Shown here in pieces: positions 1 through 8,957 of a stretch of DNA of 64,000 bases; within the stretch, counting starts at the first letter, position 1, and each line of letters opens with the position of its first letter. Source of the stretch: Roseibium album (GTDB lineage: Bacteria > Pseudomonadota > Alphaproteobacteria > Rhizobiales > Stappiaceae). The stretch is from positions 434,001 to 498,000 of the forward strand of contig NZ_CXWE01000004.1 of NCBI RefSeq assembly GCF_001404515.1, in the 5' to 3' direction. Below the pieces are notes generated by a model. It did not search any database. It was not told the origin of the DNA and saw only the letters and a program-made list of their open reading frames with translations. Both the position numbers and the translations under genes were made by a program.

Positions 1-2399
1 GCAATCAGAAGATCCAGGCTTGCCGTCGGCACGCGGGGGCCCTCGATTGATTTGTCGCTGGCGGCAAAGCGGACATGTGATGTTACCGGCCCGCCCTTTT
101 GTGCAAGCCCGGTCATATCCAGCGTCGACGCCTGCTTGCCATCAACGTGAGCAGCCATGGCCAGAACCGCACTGATCGTGGTCACGCCCATCCCGCCGAT
201 ACCCGCAACCAGCGCATTCCGGGTTTCCTTCAGAGAGGCAAGCACCGGCTGAGGCAACTCAGCGGCCAGAACATCGATATCGATATCGGCCTTCTTTGGC
301 TTTCTAAGGGCTGCGCCATCGATTTCCACAAAGGACGGACAGAACCCCTTGATGCAGGAAAAGTCCTTGTTGCAGCTTGACTGGTTGATCACCCGCTTTT
401 CGCCGAAAGGCGTCGGCAGTGGTTCAACAGACAGACAATTCGACTGAACCGAACAGTCTCCGCACCCTTCGCAAACCCGGTCGTTTATGAAAAGCCGTTT
501 ATCGGGATCCGGAAACTGGCCGCGCTTGCGCCGGCGACGCTTCTCCGCAGCGCAGGTCTGGTCGTAGACGATGACCGACACACCTTTGAACGACTGAAAA
601 TCCTGCTGGACATCCATCAGTTCGTCCCGGTGGTGGATTTTCGTTCCAGGTGCAACGGGTGTCCAGGTGCCGAATGCCTCCGGGTTCTCGGAAACCACTG
701 CGATCCGTTCAACGCCTTCGGCTTCCAGCTGCCGGGTGATCTGCGGAACGCTCAACTGACCGTCGACTTTCTGTCCGCCGGTCATCGCAACGGCATCATT
801 GTAAAGGATCTTGTAGGTTATCGGCACATTGGACGCGAGTGCCTGTCGGATCGCCAGGATTCCGGAATGGAAATACGTTCCGTCGCCGACATTGGCAAAC
901 ACATGACTGTCACCGGAGAAAGGCTGTTGCCCGACCCACAGAACGCCCTCACCGCCCATTGCGATCTGACCTTCCGTCGTCCGGCCAGCCATTTCGGTCA
1001 TCGCGTGACAGCCGATGCCGGGCATGGAGCGCGATCCCTCGGGTGTCTTGGTCGATGTTGAATGCGGACATCCCGAGCAGAAATACGGGATACGGGCAGC
1101 CCGTTCGGCATGCCCCTGCGCCCACATGACCTGCTTGGTCATCCGGTTGGCGACGGCGCCCATTTCTTCCGAAACAACTTCCTGGGGCAACCAGGTCATA
1201 AGCCCCTTGATCAATTCGGCCACCGAAAGTTCCAGCACATCGGACAGGAACGGTGCACCGTCCGGGCGCCGTTTGCCCCAGACTTCCGGACGGCTCATTT
1301 CCGGCCAGTGATAGGAGATATCCTTGATCTGGGTTTCCATGAAGGCGCGCTTGTGTTCAACGACAAGCAAGCGTTCTGCGCCGCGCGCAAACTCCCGTAG
1401 CCCAAATGGTTCAAGCGGCCAGGTCATCGCAACCTTGTAAACTGCCAGACCAAGAGACCTGGCGAAGTCTTCAGTGATGCCCATCAGGTGAAGGGCCTGC
1501 AACAGGTCGCGGTAAGCCTTGCCGGCGGCAACGATGCCAAGTTTGACCTGGCCTCGTGTGCCGAAGGTCACGCGGTCGAGGCCGTTGGTACGAACATAAT
1601 TCTGGGCTGCCGGAATGCGGAGGTCCCGGACCAAGCGCTCGGTTTCCAAACGATTGCCAAGCAACAGATCGCGATTCTGGCGATAGTCCTTGCGTGGATC
1701 ATCGTCCAGCGGACGCATAAGCCGCAACCGGTCCGGTGAAACATTGATTGTCGCAGAAGCGTCCATTGTGTCGGCAACACAGATCAGTGCGGTCCACAGA
1801 CTGGTAAATCTCGACATTTCCAGTCCATGAAGGCCGTAATCCAGCACATCCTGAATATCTGCGGGATTGAGAACCGGAATTTCGGCATGTTCGAAGAAAA
1901 ATTCACTCTGAGCCGGAAGGATCGACGACTTGGCAAGATGATCGTCTCCGGCAAGCGCAAGGACGCCGCCATTCCGGTCCGTTCCAGATGCATTCGCCTG
2001 GCGCAGGACATCGCCGGCCCGGTCCACACCGGGGGCCTTTCCGTACCAGATGCCGAAGACACCGTCATATTCAGTCGGCCTGCCAACACCACCCTCGCCC
2101 CGAAGTTTCTGGCTACCCCAGACCGCGGTCGCCCCGAGTTCCTCATTGACGCCGGGTTTGAAGACCACGTCGGACGCGTCGAGATGGCGTTGGGCTCGCA
2201 TCAGTTCGGTATCGTATCCGGCAAGCGGAGAACCTCGATAACCGGAAATGAAGCCTCCGGTCTTCAGACCTGCCCGATGGTCCAGGCGCGCCTGGTCGAG
2301 CGCGAGTCTGACCAGCGCCTGAATTCCTGTCAGATACACCTGTCCTTCGCTCGCAACATATTTGTCTTCCAGCGAAACGGTTGGCATATGTACATTCAT
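1..2399 (-). CDS. Indolepyruvate:ferredoxin oxidoreductase family protein (3' end cut off)
   Basis: About 800 residues are visible and the gene leaves the window at base 1. It should oxidatively decarboxylate aryl- or branched-chain 2-oxo acids to acyl-CoA with thiamine diphosphate and pass electrons to ferredoxin. The N-terminal part matches the IorA-type alpha domain. A ThDP-binding GDGTYFHSG motif lies near residue 505, and a cysteine-rich Fe-S stretch (CEGCGDCSVQSNC, then further Cys) lies near residues 630-680. After it begins the gamma domain (AGIGGMGVTTIS), so alpha and gamma units are fused, as in the long alphaproteobacterial form of about 1150 aa. The ATG at 2399 is preceded by AGGAGGA (2406-2412). 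The Lrp gene next door is divergent and is a likely regulator (inference). The substrate cannot be read from the sequence. Confidence 0.9.
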   Translation of the reverse strand, partial: MNVHMPTVSLEDKYVASEGQVYLTGIQALVRLALDQARLDHRAGLKTGGFISGYRGSPLAGYDTELMRAQRHLDASDVVFKPGVNEELGATAVWGSQKLRGEGGVGRPTEYDGVFGIWYGKAPGVDRAGDVLRQANASGTDRNGGVLALAGDDHLAKSSILPAQSEFFFEHAEIPVLNPADIQDVLDYGLHGLEMSRFTSLWTALICVADTMDASATINVSPDRLRLMRPLDDDPRKDYRQNRDLLLGNRLETERLVRDLRIPAAQNYVRTNGLDRVTFGTRGQVKLGIVAAGKAYRDLLQALHLMGITEDFARSLGLAVYKVAMTWPLEPFGLREFARGAERLLVVEHKRAFMETQIKDISYHWPEMSRPEVWGKRRPDGAPFLSDVLELSVAELIKGLMTWLPQEVVSEEMGAVANRMTKQVMWAQGHAERAARIPYFCSGCPHSTSTKTPEGSRSMPGIGCHAMTEMAGRTTEGQIAMGGEGVLWVGQQPFSGDSHVFANVGDGTYFHSGILAIRQALASNVPITYKILYNDAVAMTGGQKVDGQLSVPQITRQLEAEGVERIAVVSENPEAFGTWTPVAPGTKIHHRDELMDVQQDFQSFKGVSVIVYDQTCAAEKRRRRKRGQFPDPDKRLFINDRVCEGCGDCSVQSNCLSVEPLPTPFGEKRVINQSSCNKDFSCIKGFCPSFVEIDGAALRKPKKADIDIDVLAAELPQPVLASLKETRNALVAGIGGMGVTTISAVLAMAAHVDGKQASTLDMTGLAQKGGPVTSHVRFAASDKSIEGPRVPTASLDLLI

Positions 2400-2545
2400 C
2401 CGGCGTCCTCCTGAAACGTCGATTCTGACGGCCACGTCCCCGCTGCAGCCTCTGTCAGATAAATATCATCCTTTTCTTGGGCAAATTCTGTGCTATCGTC
2501 ACGGGTAATCACCCAGAGACCGCATAAAATTTCCCCAAATAGGCA
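2400..2545. promoter_or_regulatory. Divergent promoter region, oxidoreductase / Lrp regulator
   Basis: This 146-bp gap separates two divergent starts and must carry both promoters. The strong Shine-Dalgarno of the minus-strand gene is at 2406-2412. The centre is AT-rich. I cannot define -35/-10 boxes with confidence. Lrp-family regulators commonly bind such divergent gaps, so an Lrp operator here is an inference. Confidence 0.4.
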
Positions 2546-3025
2546 ATGACCGACAAATATCTTCTCGACCCGTCTGACATACGTGTTCTCCGAGTCTTGC
2601 AGCGGGATGCATCGCTGTCGATTGCGGAAGTGGCAAAAGAAGCCGGAATGAGCCAGACGCCTTGCTGGCGCAGGATCAAACGGCTGAAAGAACAAGGAAT
2701 CATCCGGCAGATCACGGCGATTATCGACCGGGAGTCGGTTGGCCTTGGTTTTGTCGCCTATTCCTTCGTCAAGCTCGCGGTTCCCAGCCGGGACAACATG
2801 GAAACCTTCGACAAGCTGGTGCATCACTGGCCTGAAGTCGTGACCTGCGAACGGATCACGGGAGCTGTTGACTATCTGATCAAGGTCGTGACCGACGACA
2901 TCAAGACCTATGACAACTTTCTGAGATTGAAGCTGCTGGACAACACGCTGGTATCGGACGTGCAGTCACGGATCGTCGTCAATACGGTCAAGGATACCGT
3001 TGCGCTGCCGCTCAGGGAAAACTAG
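2546..3025 (+). CDS. Lrp/AsnC family transcriptional regulator
   Basis: The protein has 159 aa, the normal size for Lrp/AsnC. Residues about 8-58 form the winged helix-turn-helix (SIAEVAKEAGMS followed by PCWRRIKRLKEQG). The rest is the RAM/AsnC ligand-binding domain with its beta-alpha-beta pattern (VVTCERITGAVDYLIKVVT). Such proteins bind amino or oxo acids and control genes for their turnover. It is transcribed divergently from the indolepyruvate oxidoreductase gene, which suggests that it activates that gene, as BkdR/Lrp-like regulators do elsewhere (inference). The effector is unknown. Confidence 0.9.
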   Translation: MTDKYLLDPSDIRVLRVLQRDASLSIAEVAKEAGMSQTPCWRRIKRLKEQGIIRQITAIIDRESVGLGFVAYSFVKLAVPSRDNMETFDKLVHHWPEVVTCERITGAVDYLIKVVTDDIKTYDNFLRLKLLDNTLVSDVQSRIVVNTVKDTVALPLREN

Positions 3026-3090
3026 GGACATCCCTGCCGGACGGCCGGCATCGTTTCACATTCGATGAGACGATGCCCGTGAAAGCATGC

Positions 3091-3372
3091 TCAGTCGATT
3101 TCGACCCTGATCACTTCGCCGGATCGGGGATCGACCTTGATTTCCAGTTTGGTGCCATCCAGCAGAACGTCGACTTCGATGCGGTTGTTCTTCACTTCGA
3201 TCTCGCGAATGTCGTAGCCGCTGGTCTCAAGCTTGTGCGCTATTTGCGAAACGGAGGTACCGACCGTGTCCCCGGTCTGGATTTGTGCAATCGCGACAGC
3301 GCCGGTTCCAATCAGGATGGAAGACGCCAGAAGACCGGTTTGCACACTGCGACAGGTTTTTGAATGGGTCAT
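3091..3372 (-). CDS. PepSY-domain secreted protein (copy 1)
   Basis: A 93-aa protein with an N-terminal signal peptide (TGLLASSILIGTGAVAIAQ) and one PepSY-type unit (LETSGYDIREIEVKNNRIEV, then KVDPRSGEVIRVEID). PepSY units are small periplasmic domains, often thought to inhibit or chaperone partner proteins. The open frame runs back to 3540, but the ATG at 3372 has a good GGAGAAG Shine-Dalgarno and begins a clean signal peptide, so I place the start there. It lies about 130 bp downstream of the LuxR-type gene on the same strand. A second PepSY gene (4212-4517) has the same layout, so the two are probably paralogues. Confidence 0.8.
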   Translation of the reverse strand: MTHSKTCRSVQTGLLASSILIGTGAVAIAQIQTGDTVGTSVSQIAHKLETSGYDIREIEVKNNRIEVDVLLDGTKLEIKVDPRSGEVIRVEID

Positions 3373-3502
3373 TTTCTTCTCCAGGATCGTGACGGCAAAA
3401 TGCCGGCTACCCAAAGCGAAATGGGTATTTGAAGGAGACTTGCAAATTAAAGATTTTCCATCAATCGCGAGCGCTTGGCACAAAAAGGCGGACGTGACTG
3501 TC

Positions 3503-4066
3503 TCAGGCCTGAACCTGAAGAAGCCGGGATCTGCGTTCACTTTGCCCGTTGTTCGTCATTCCATCGGCCAGAACGGCTCCATAGAGAAGCTCGTCCAGGA
3601 AAAGGGACAGGAGTTGCGGACGCCCGCTCACGCCTGCCTTCCGGTAAATGGCGTTGCATTGCGCCTTCACAGTCCCTTCGGCCGTCTTTCGAATGCCTGC
3701 AATTTCGGCGATGGAAAAGCCCTTGAGGCATAGCATTGCAACGTCACACTCGGACGGTGTCAGCGCCCATTCCTCGAAGTGTTCTTCAAGCATGCCGGCA
3801 AATTCGCCGGACGCCGCCTTTACCTGGTTTTCCAGGCGCTTTTGCCTGGTCATCACCCTTCTGACTTCCAGACCGGACGCAACGAGACTGACAAGCAACA
3901 CCGAAATAACCAGATTTTCGAGAATGTCGGTATTGATGACCCCGCCCGGGGTTTCCCCCCAGAACAGATCGGCAAATTCTTCACCCACCAGGAACAGGAC
4001 GCAAACCGCCTGCAAGCCGACGAGCAGCCATGGCCAAGTGGTTTTCAAACGTTCCGAGGATGGCAT
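3503..4066 (-). CDS. Membrane-anchored LuxR-type helix-turn-helix regulator
   Basis: About 187 aa. Two hydrophobic segments lie near the N-terminus (PWLLVGLQAVCVLFLVG and NLVISVLLVSLVASGL), then a short linker (MTRQKRLENQVKAASGEF), then a LuxR/GerE helix-turn-helix (LTPSECDVAMLCLKGFSIAE ... GTVKAQCNAIYRKAGVSGR). There is no receiver or autoinducer domain, so it would be a one-component membrane regulator. The ATG at 4066 is chosen over 4072 because the AAAGGG ribosome site is then 6 nt away. It sits between two PepSY genes on the same strand, so it may sense the envelope and control them (inference). Confidence 0.8.
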   Translation of the reverse strand: MPSSERLKTTWPWLLVGLQAVCVLFLVGEEFADLFWGETPGGVINTDILENLVISVLLVSLVASGLEVRRVMTRQKRLENQVKAASGEFAGMLEEHFEEWALTPSECDVAMLCLKGFSIAEIAGIRKTAEGTVKAQCNAIYRKAGVSGRPQLLSLFLDELLYGAVLADGMTNNGQSERRSRLLQVQA

Positions 4067-4211
4067 GCACATTCCCTTTCGCTTTTGTTTCCGGACAGAA
4101 CCTGTTCACCGGTTAGTACTATACCAATTTCTTTGAGTGCAGGTTTGCAAGTGCCCCGACCGGTGGAACCAGGCTGGTCCGGTCGGGGCCGATGCGAACG
4201 CCAGTCAGAGA

Positions 4212-4517
4212 TCAGTCGTCGTCTTTGTCGCCGTCTTCATCATCCTCGAGTTCCACTTCCAGAACCAAGCCGGAACTGGCGTCGACAACAACTTCCATCT
4301 CCTGGCCATCCAGAGTGACTTCCGCCTCCAGTTTGCCGTCTTCCGTTTCGACTTCCTCAACGGTGTAACCCTGGCTTGTCAGAGCCGAGCGAACGTCATC
4401 TTCCGTGGTGCCGAGATTGTCACCGAGGGAAACGGCAGCCGCGGCAACACCCATGCTGGCGAGAAGGCCCGAGACGGAAAAAATCGTGAGAGCTGAAGAG
4501 GTGAAGGTCTTTTTCAT
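4212..4517 (-). CDS. PepSY-domain secreted protein (copy 2) with acidic tail
   Basis: About 101 aa. A signal peptide (SALTIFSVSGLLASMGVAAAA) is followed by a PepSY unit (LTSQGYTVEEVETEDGKLEA, VVDASSGLVLEVE) and a strongly acidic C-terminus (LEDDEDGDKDDD), which may bind cations or keep the protein soluble. The start at 4517 is preferred to 4526 because the AAGGA box would touch the earlier ATG. It is upstream of, and co-oriented with, the LuxR-type gene. Exported, probably periplasmic. Its partner is unknown. Confidence 0.8.
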   Translation of the reverse strand: MKKTFTSSALTIFSVSGLLASMGVAAAAVSLGDNLGTTEDDVRSALTSQGYTVEEVETEDGKLEAEVTLDGQEMEVVVDASSGLVLEVELEDDEDGDKDDD

Positions 4518-4646
4518 CGTGTACATTCCTTGTCCTGATTGGAGATCAGATCACCGGCAAACCACTCACCGGCTTGACCCGATTTGGATCCGGGAATGTT
4601 GATTTCGCTATTGCCCTAAGGCTTATAAACCCCGGAATGAACCAAA

Positions 4647-4662
4647 GTTTATGCGCATAAAC
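4647..4662. promoter_or_regulatory. Perfect 16-bp palindrome, candidate operator
   Basis: GTTTATGCGCATAAAC reads identically on both strands. It lies in the gap between the PepSY copy 2 start (4517) and the oxidase stop (4700), about 130 bp upstream of the PepSY start. A related half-site, the minus-strand sequence GTTTATAAGC, lies nearby at 4621-4630. No gene crosses the site, so an operator for the PepSY/LuxR cluster is a reasonable inference. Confidence 0.4.
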
Positions 4663-4699
4663 CGGGGGCGCATGGCGGGTTTAGGCCGCCCGTTCAGGC

Positions 4700-6010
4700 T
4701 CAGACCGGAAACCGCGCCGGTGAAAACGCCGTCAAGTCCTGCACACTCTCCTTGCCGGCAATCTGCTCCGCCAGAAGCCGGCCGGTTACGGGGCCGAGTG
4801 TGAAACCGTCATGGCCATGACCGAAATTCAACCAGAGGCCGGATGTTTTCGACGACTGCCCGCAGACGGGAAGCGAGTCCGGCAGACAAGGACGGGATCC
4901 CAGCCAGGGCTGGTCTTGAAGCGCCTGTCCAAGCGGAAACAGTTCAGAAGCCCGCCGCTTCGTCAGTTTGATAATATTCGGATTTGGCGGCGCATCGCGG
5001 TCAACCAGTTCCACGCCGGTTGTCAGTCGAATTCCGTTGTCGGTCGGTGTCAGGGCGAAGCCGTTTTCGACATCGACGACGGGCCTGGAAAGTGAGGCTC
5101 CGGTTCGGGGCTGAAAATGCATGTGGTAGCCGCGCTTCGAGACGAGCGGATAATGTTCTCCCAGTTCCGCAAGCAGGTCCGACGACCAGGCGCCCAGCGC
5201 GACAACGACATTGGGTGCGGTAATGGTCCCGCGCTCGCTGTCCAGGCTCCACTCTCCTCGCCCCTTTTGCAGTTTTCGTGCGTCGCCGCGTATGGAATGC
5301 CCGCCGTCCTGAACAAAGCCGCGCCAGAACGCGTCGACAACTGCTCCCGGGTTGGAAACGGAGCAGCTCTCCGTCCAGTGGACGGCCTTGAAAATCATGT
5401 TGCTCAGGCCCGGCTCGAGCACATTGGTGTCTTCTGTTGTAAGTTCCTCGTAAGCAACCCCATACACGCGCGCATAGTGGCGTTCTATCTCGCTTTGGCG
5501 AAAGGAGCCTTCACCTCTGTAGAGATGCAGCCAGCCGCCCTTGCGGTAATATCTGTCGGCCAGCGTCGCGGCGGCCAGGTCAAGATGATCCTGCACGGCA
5601 AGTGCTCTCAGCGGAGCAATCGCTCTCGAATAGGTTTCGATACCGCGGCCACTGCTTGCGGCGTGGTACTGGCGCAGCCAGGGAAACAGTCTGACGAGTG
5701 TGGAAAAATCATAGGAAACGGCACTCGATTGCCCAAGCATTATTCCGATCAGCTGCGAGGGGCGAGACGGGATCGCATGCGGGACAAATCCATTGCACTG
5801 GACGATACCAGCATTCCCGAACGATGCTTCCACACCGGGATGCTTCCGGTCGATCAGGGCGACATCAAGACCCAGCCGGCGCAAATGAATGGCCGTCGAA
5901 ACCCCGACTATTCCGGCACCCAAAACCAGAACGTCGAATGATCTGAGTTGACCTGCCTGTCTTGTCATGCCCATGCCAGCGACTTGTCGGGCGGCCAATG
6001 TGTCTGGCAT
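4700..6010 (-). CDS. FAD-dependent D-amino acid dehydrogenase-like oxidoreductase (DadA/DAO family)
   Basis: A 436-aa member of the DAO family. The dinucleotide-binding motif VLGAGIVGVSTAIHL starts near residue 29, followed by the FAD-ribose acidic region (VALIDRKHPGVEASFGNAGI). The C-terminal FAD motif (WLNFGHGHDGFTLGPVTGRL) is intact. The likely role is deamination of D-amino acids to 2-oxo acids. Related family members act on sarcosine, proline or opines, so the substrate is not settled. It is divergent from a BASS transporter with only 68 bp between starts, which suggests coordinated uptake and oxidation (inference). Met13 or Met15 could be the true start. Confidence 0.85.
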   Translation of the reverse strand: MPDTLAARQVAGMGMTRQAGQLRSFDVLVLGAGIVGVSTAIHLRRLGLDVALIDRKHPGVEASFGNAGIVQCNGFVPHAIPSRPSQLIGIMLGQSSAVSYDFSTLVRLFPWLRQYHAASSGRGIETYSRAIAPLRALAVQDHLDLAAATLADRYYRKGGWLHLYRGEGSFRQSEIERHYARVYGVAYEELTTEDTNVLEPGLSNMIFKAVHWTESCSVSNPGAVVDAFWRGFVQDGGHSIRGDARKLQKGRGEWSLDSERGTITAPNVVVALGAWSSDLLAELGEHYPLVSKRGYHMHFQPRTGASLSRPVVDVENGFALTPTDNGIRLTTGVELVDRDAPPNPNIIKLTKRRASELFPLGQALQDQPWLGSRPCLPDSLPVCGQSSKTSGLWLNFGHGHDGFTLGPVTGRLLAEQIAGKESVQDLTAFSPARFPV

Positions 6011-6078
6011 CGGCGTCCCGGTTCCTATAAGTAGCGCAAGGCACCTGCCTCACCTCGCAGTTTCAGGAGTAACACTAG

Positions 6079-7053
6079 ATGATTCGACTGCTAGGGGCAG
6101 GTTTGGCATTCACTGGCCGTCACGGAACCGCTGCCCTTGCCGTGACTGTCTTTGTCGGCATGGCCCTTCCGGCGTTGTCGGCCTATCTGCGACCTTATCT
6201 GGCAGTTGCCGTATTCCTGCTCCTGACGCTCGCATTCCTGCGCGTCGACCAGGTCGCCATCAGGAGTCGATTGAAACGGCCCACGATTCTGATCGCCGCT
6301 CTGTTGTGGATGATGCTCGGAGCGCCTCTCCTGACGTATCTCCTGATAAAATACACCGGCCTGTCGGCCCTTGGTCCTGACGTCGCCCTGGCGCTTTACA
6401 TCTCGACCGCAGCACCCCCGGTAATGGCCGCCCCTGCCTTCATTTACCTGCTCGGCCTGGACGGGACGCTAAGCCTGGCGGTTTCAGTCGCCGCCGTGAT
6501 AGTCACGCCACTCACTGCCCCTTTCGTCGGAAGCCTGATGCTCGGCCAGGCCCTTCCCCTGAGTGTCGCAAGTCTTGCCGTGCAGCTGTCCTTGTTGCTT
6601 GCCGGTGCGTTCATTGTTTCCGCGATAGCGAGAAAACTTGTTGGAAAGGACCGCCTGATGCGCGGTGCGCATCACATCGGCGGCTTGAATGTTCTTCTCC
6701 TGCTCTTTTTTGCAATTGCCGCCATGGACGGTGTTGCTGCGAGTTTTGCCTCCAAGCCGCTCTACACACTTGCCATCACCGCACTCACATTCTGTCTTGC
6801 ACTTGTTCAGATTGGGCTTTCCCTTGTCCTGTTCGCACCGGCAACCCGGGAAGATGCCTATGCGATCGCCCACACATGCGGCACGCGCAACATGGGCTTG
6901 ATGGTAGCCGCCTTTGGCGGCACGCTGCCGGAATTCACGTGGCTTTGGTTCGCGGTCGGACAATTCCCGATTTACCTGCTGCCGATGATCCTCAAACCAT
7001 TTGTTCGCGTGTACTGCCGCCTGAACGTGAATTCTGTGACATCACAGACCTGA
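6079..7053 (+). CDS. BASS (bile acid:sodium symporter)-family transporter
   Basis: A 324-aa very hydrophobic protein with about nine or ten transmembrane helices. The helix-break motif TCGTRNMGLMVAAFG near residue 270 matches the GxRN element of the BASS/SBF fold, and STAAPPVMAAPAFIYLLG near residues 110-127 corresponds to the first crossover region. These proteins import organic anions with sodium. An AGGAG box about 9 nt upstream supports the ATG at 6079. Its divergent neighbour is an amino acid oxidase, so the substrate may be an amino or keto acid (inference). Confidence 0.8.
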   Translation: MIRLLGAGLAFTGRHGTAALAVTVFVGMALPALSAYLRPYLAVAVFLLLTLAFLRVDQVAIRSRLKRPTILIAALLWMMLGAPLLTYLLIKYTGLSALGPDVALALYISTAAPPVMAAPAFIYLLGLDGTLSLAVSVAAVIVTPLTAPFVGSLMLGQALPLSVASLAVQLSLLLAGAFIVSAIARKLVGKDRLMRGAHHIGGLNVLLLLFFAIAAMDGVAASFASKPLYTLAITALTFCLALVQIGLSLVLFAPATREDAYAIAHTCGTRNMGLMVAAFGGTLPEFTWLWFAVGQFPIYLLPMILKPFVRVYCRLNVNSVTSQT

Positions 7054-7112
7054 ATTCACTGAAAGTTGTGTTTTAGTCTCGGCAAACAGGTCGGTTGCCG
7101 AAGGAGAACGCA

Positions 7113-7883
7113 ATGCCACTACTGTCTTCGCTTGCAAGAATTGCCATCAGGTCGATCCCGGGCCTGCTTCCCGCTCTGGTTCTTGCCGGCTCGCTTGCCA
7201 ATCCTGCCCGTGCGGGAGACACCGCCGAGGCGGAGATCTACGGGTTTTCCAGTCACGGCGATTTTTTTGCCTTCGAGCAATATGGAACACAGGATGGATC
7301 CGGTTTCCCTTATTCCGAGATTTTTGTCCTCGATGTTATCGGCGACACCTGGGTCAAGCCTTCCCCATTTCGCCGCCTTGACGAAGTGGACGAGACCAAC
7401 GGGTACGACGAAGAGCAGGTTCTGAATGAAACACGGGAACGCAACCAGGAAGCCGCCGGGTCGCTGCTGCAGGACAAGGGTATATTCGGCAAGGGAAAAA
7501 CAGTCGCATTCAATCCACCGACCGAGTTGACCGCCAATCCTTACAAGATGGTTGTCGCACCCAGACTTCCACTCGTTTCCGGTGAAACCTCGATCGAACT
7601 GACGCTGACCGAATATCCGTTGAAAAACTCCGAATGTGCCGGGTATGACGTCAACACAAAGGGTTTCCGGCTGACAATGGTGAATAACGGAGTTACCCGA
7701 ACTCTGAACGACGATACATCCGTACCCGACAGCCGCCGCTGCCCCTTTGCCTACCGGATCGAGCGTTTTTTCACCTACTATCCTGACCAGGCCCCGCCGG
7801 TGTTCGCCATCTTGATTCAGATGGAAAGCCTCGGCTTTGAAGGACCGGACCGGAGATATCTGGCAATCACCGGACGACTGTGA
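7113..7883 (+). CDS. DUF2259 predicted secreted protein
   Basis: About 256 aa with a signal peptide (LLPALVLAGSLANPARAGD) and a mature part beginning AEAEIYGFSSHGDFFAFEQY, typical of the DUF2259 secreted family. The domain carries a conserved YSEIFVLDVIGDTWV segment and a few cysteines that could form disulphides. The ATG at 7113 has an AAGGAG box 7 nt away, better than the in-frame ATG at 7095. Function is unknown for the family. The product should be periplasmic. Confidence 0.8.
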   Translation: MPLLSSLARIAIRSIPGLLPALVLAGSLANPARAGDTAEAEIYGFSSHGDFFAFEQYGTQDGSGFPYSEIFVLDVIGDTWVKPSPFRRLDEVDETNGYDEEQVLNETRERNQEAAGSLLQDKGIFGKGKTVAFNPPTELTANPYKMVVAPRLPLVSGETSIELTLTEYPLKNSECAGYDVNTKGFRLTMVNNGVTRTLNDDTSVPDSRRCPFAYRIERFFTYYPDQAPPVFAILIQMESLGFEGPDRRYLAITGRL

Positions 7884-8133
7884 AAACGCTCCGGTTCCCG
7901 AACGGATTTCCGATCGCAAGTACGTTCCCAAGCAGGTGACCCCGTAGCGAGGCCAGAATGGCACGTTGGCCAAGGTTCTCTTCAAATCCCGGGACAACGC
8001 CATTGACAGGTGGCCACCTTCCGTTCAACGCCGGAAAACAATTGAAACTGTCGCCCGGCCATGTTAGCCGCGCAGGCAACTTGGCCGGCGCGGTTTCTCT
8101 GTCGCTCCGGCAGCACATTTTCGGGAGCCTCTC
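7884..8133. other. Intergenic, DUF2259 gene to rpe
   Basis: There are 250 bases without a supported gene. A TTGACA box is present at 8003-8008, but no matching -10 follows at normal spacing. The rpe Shine-Dalgarno GGGAG is just before 8134. Nothing else recognisable was seen. Confidence 0.5.
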
Positions 8134-8802
8134 ATGCCGCGCGACATCAAAATCGCCCCCTCCATCCTCGCCTCGGACTTTTCCAAACTGGGCCAGGAAA
8201 TTCGCGATGTGATTGAAGCCGGCGCCGACTGGATCCACCTCGACGTCATGGACGGTCACTTTGTCCCGAACATCACGTTCGGTGCAGACGTCATTTCGAA
8301 GCTCCGTCCTCACACTGACCGAGTTTTCGACACACACTTGATGATCGAGCCCTGCGATCCTTACCTGGAGGCTTTTGCCAAGGCCGGATCAGACATCATT
8401 ACGATCCACGCAGAGGCCACAACTCATCTGGACCGGACCCTGCAGGCCATACGCAGCCTGGGAAAAAAGGCCGGCGTGTCACTCAACCCCTCAACCCCCG
8501 AAACGGTTCTGGAATACGTGATGGACCGCCTGGACCTGATCCTTGTGATGACGGTCAATCCGGGCTTCGGTGGCCAGAAATTCATTCATTCGCAGATCGA
8601 AAAGACACGTCGTATCCGCGACATGATCGGCGATCGCCCGATCGATCTCGAGATCGATGGTGGTGTAACACCGGAAACGGCACCGCTGGTCGCTGCCGCC
8701 GGCGCCAACGTGCTTGTAGCTGGCTCCGCCATCTTCAAGGGCAGTACAGTCGAAAGCTACGCATCCAACATTACGGCCATCCGCAGCGCTGTTGCATCGT
8801 GA
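8134..8802 (+). CDS. rpe: Ribulose-phosphate 3-epimerase
   Basis: A 222-aa TIM-barrel enzyme that interconverts ribulose 5-phosphate and xylulose 5-phosphate in the pentose phosphate and Calvin pathways (EC 5.1.3.1). Family hallmarks are all present: APSILASDF at the start, [18 protein letters not shown] (metal His and catalytic Asp), [17 protein letters not shown] and the second Asp in [11 protein letters not shown]. Length is normal. A GGGAG box lies a few nt before the ATG. A terminator-like hairpin follows at 8813. Confidence 0.97.
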   Translation: MPRDIKIAPSILASDFSKLGQEIRDVIEAGADWIHLDVMDGHFVPNITFGADVISKLRPHTDRVFDTHLMIEPCDPYLEAFAKAGSDIITIHAEATTHLDRTLQAIRSLGKKAGVSLNPSTPETVLEYVMDRLDLILVMTVNPGFGGQKFIHSQIEKTRRIRDMIGDRPIDLEIDGGVTPETAPLVAAAGANVLVAGSAIFKGSTVESYASNITAIRSAVAS

Positions 8803-8812
8803 CGAACGAGAA

Positions 8813-8831
8813 CTGTCTCGACAGACAGATT
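8813..8831 (+). terminator. Terminator-like hairpin after rpe
   Basis: CTGTCT (8813-8818) pairs with AGACAG (8823-8828) around a four-base loop, followed by a short T-containing tail. The stem is only 6 bp, so this is a modest candidate. Confidence 0.4.
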
Positions 8832-8957
8832 TAAGACTTTGGTGACCATTTCGGGCAAGGACTGGAATTATTCTTTCCGTTTATAGGTTTTGAAAGCCTG
8901 TTCAGACAAGCTCGCGCGCTTGACACCTCGATACTTCGAGACAGACGCCGGGCGAAA

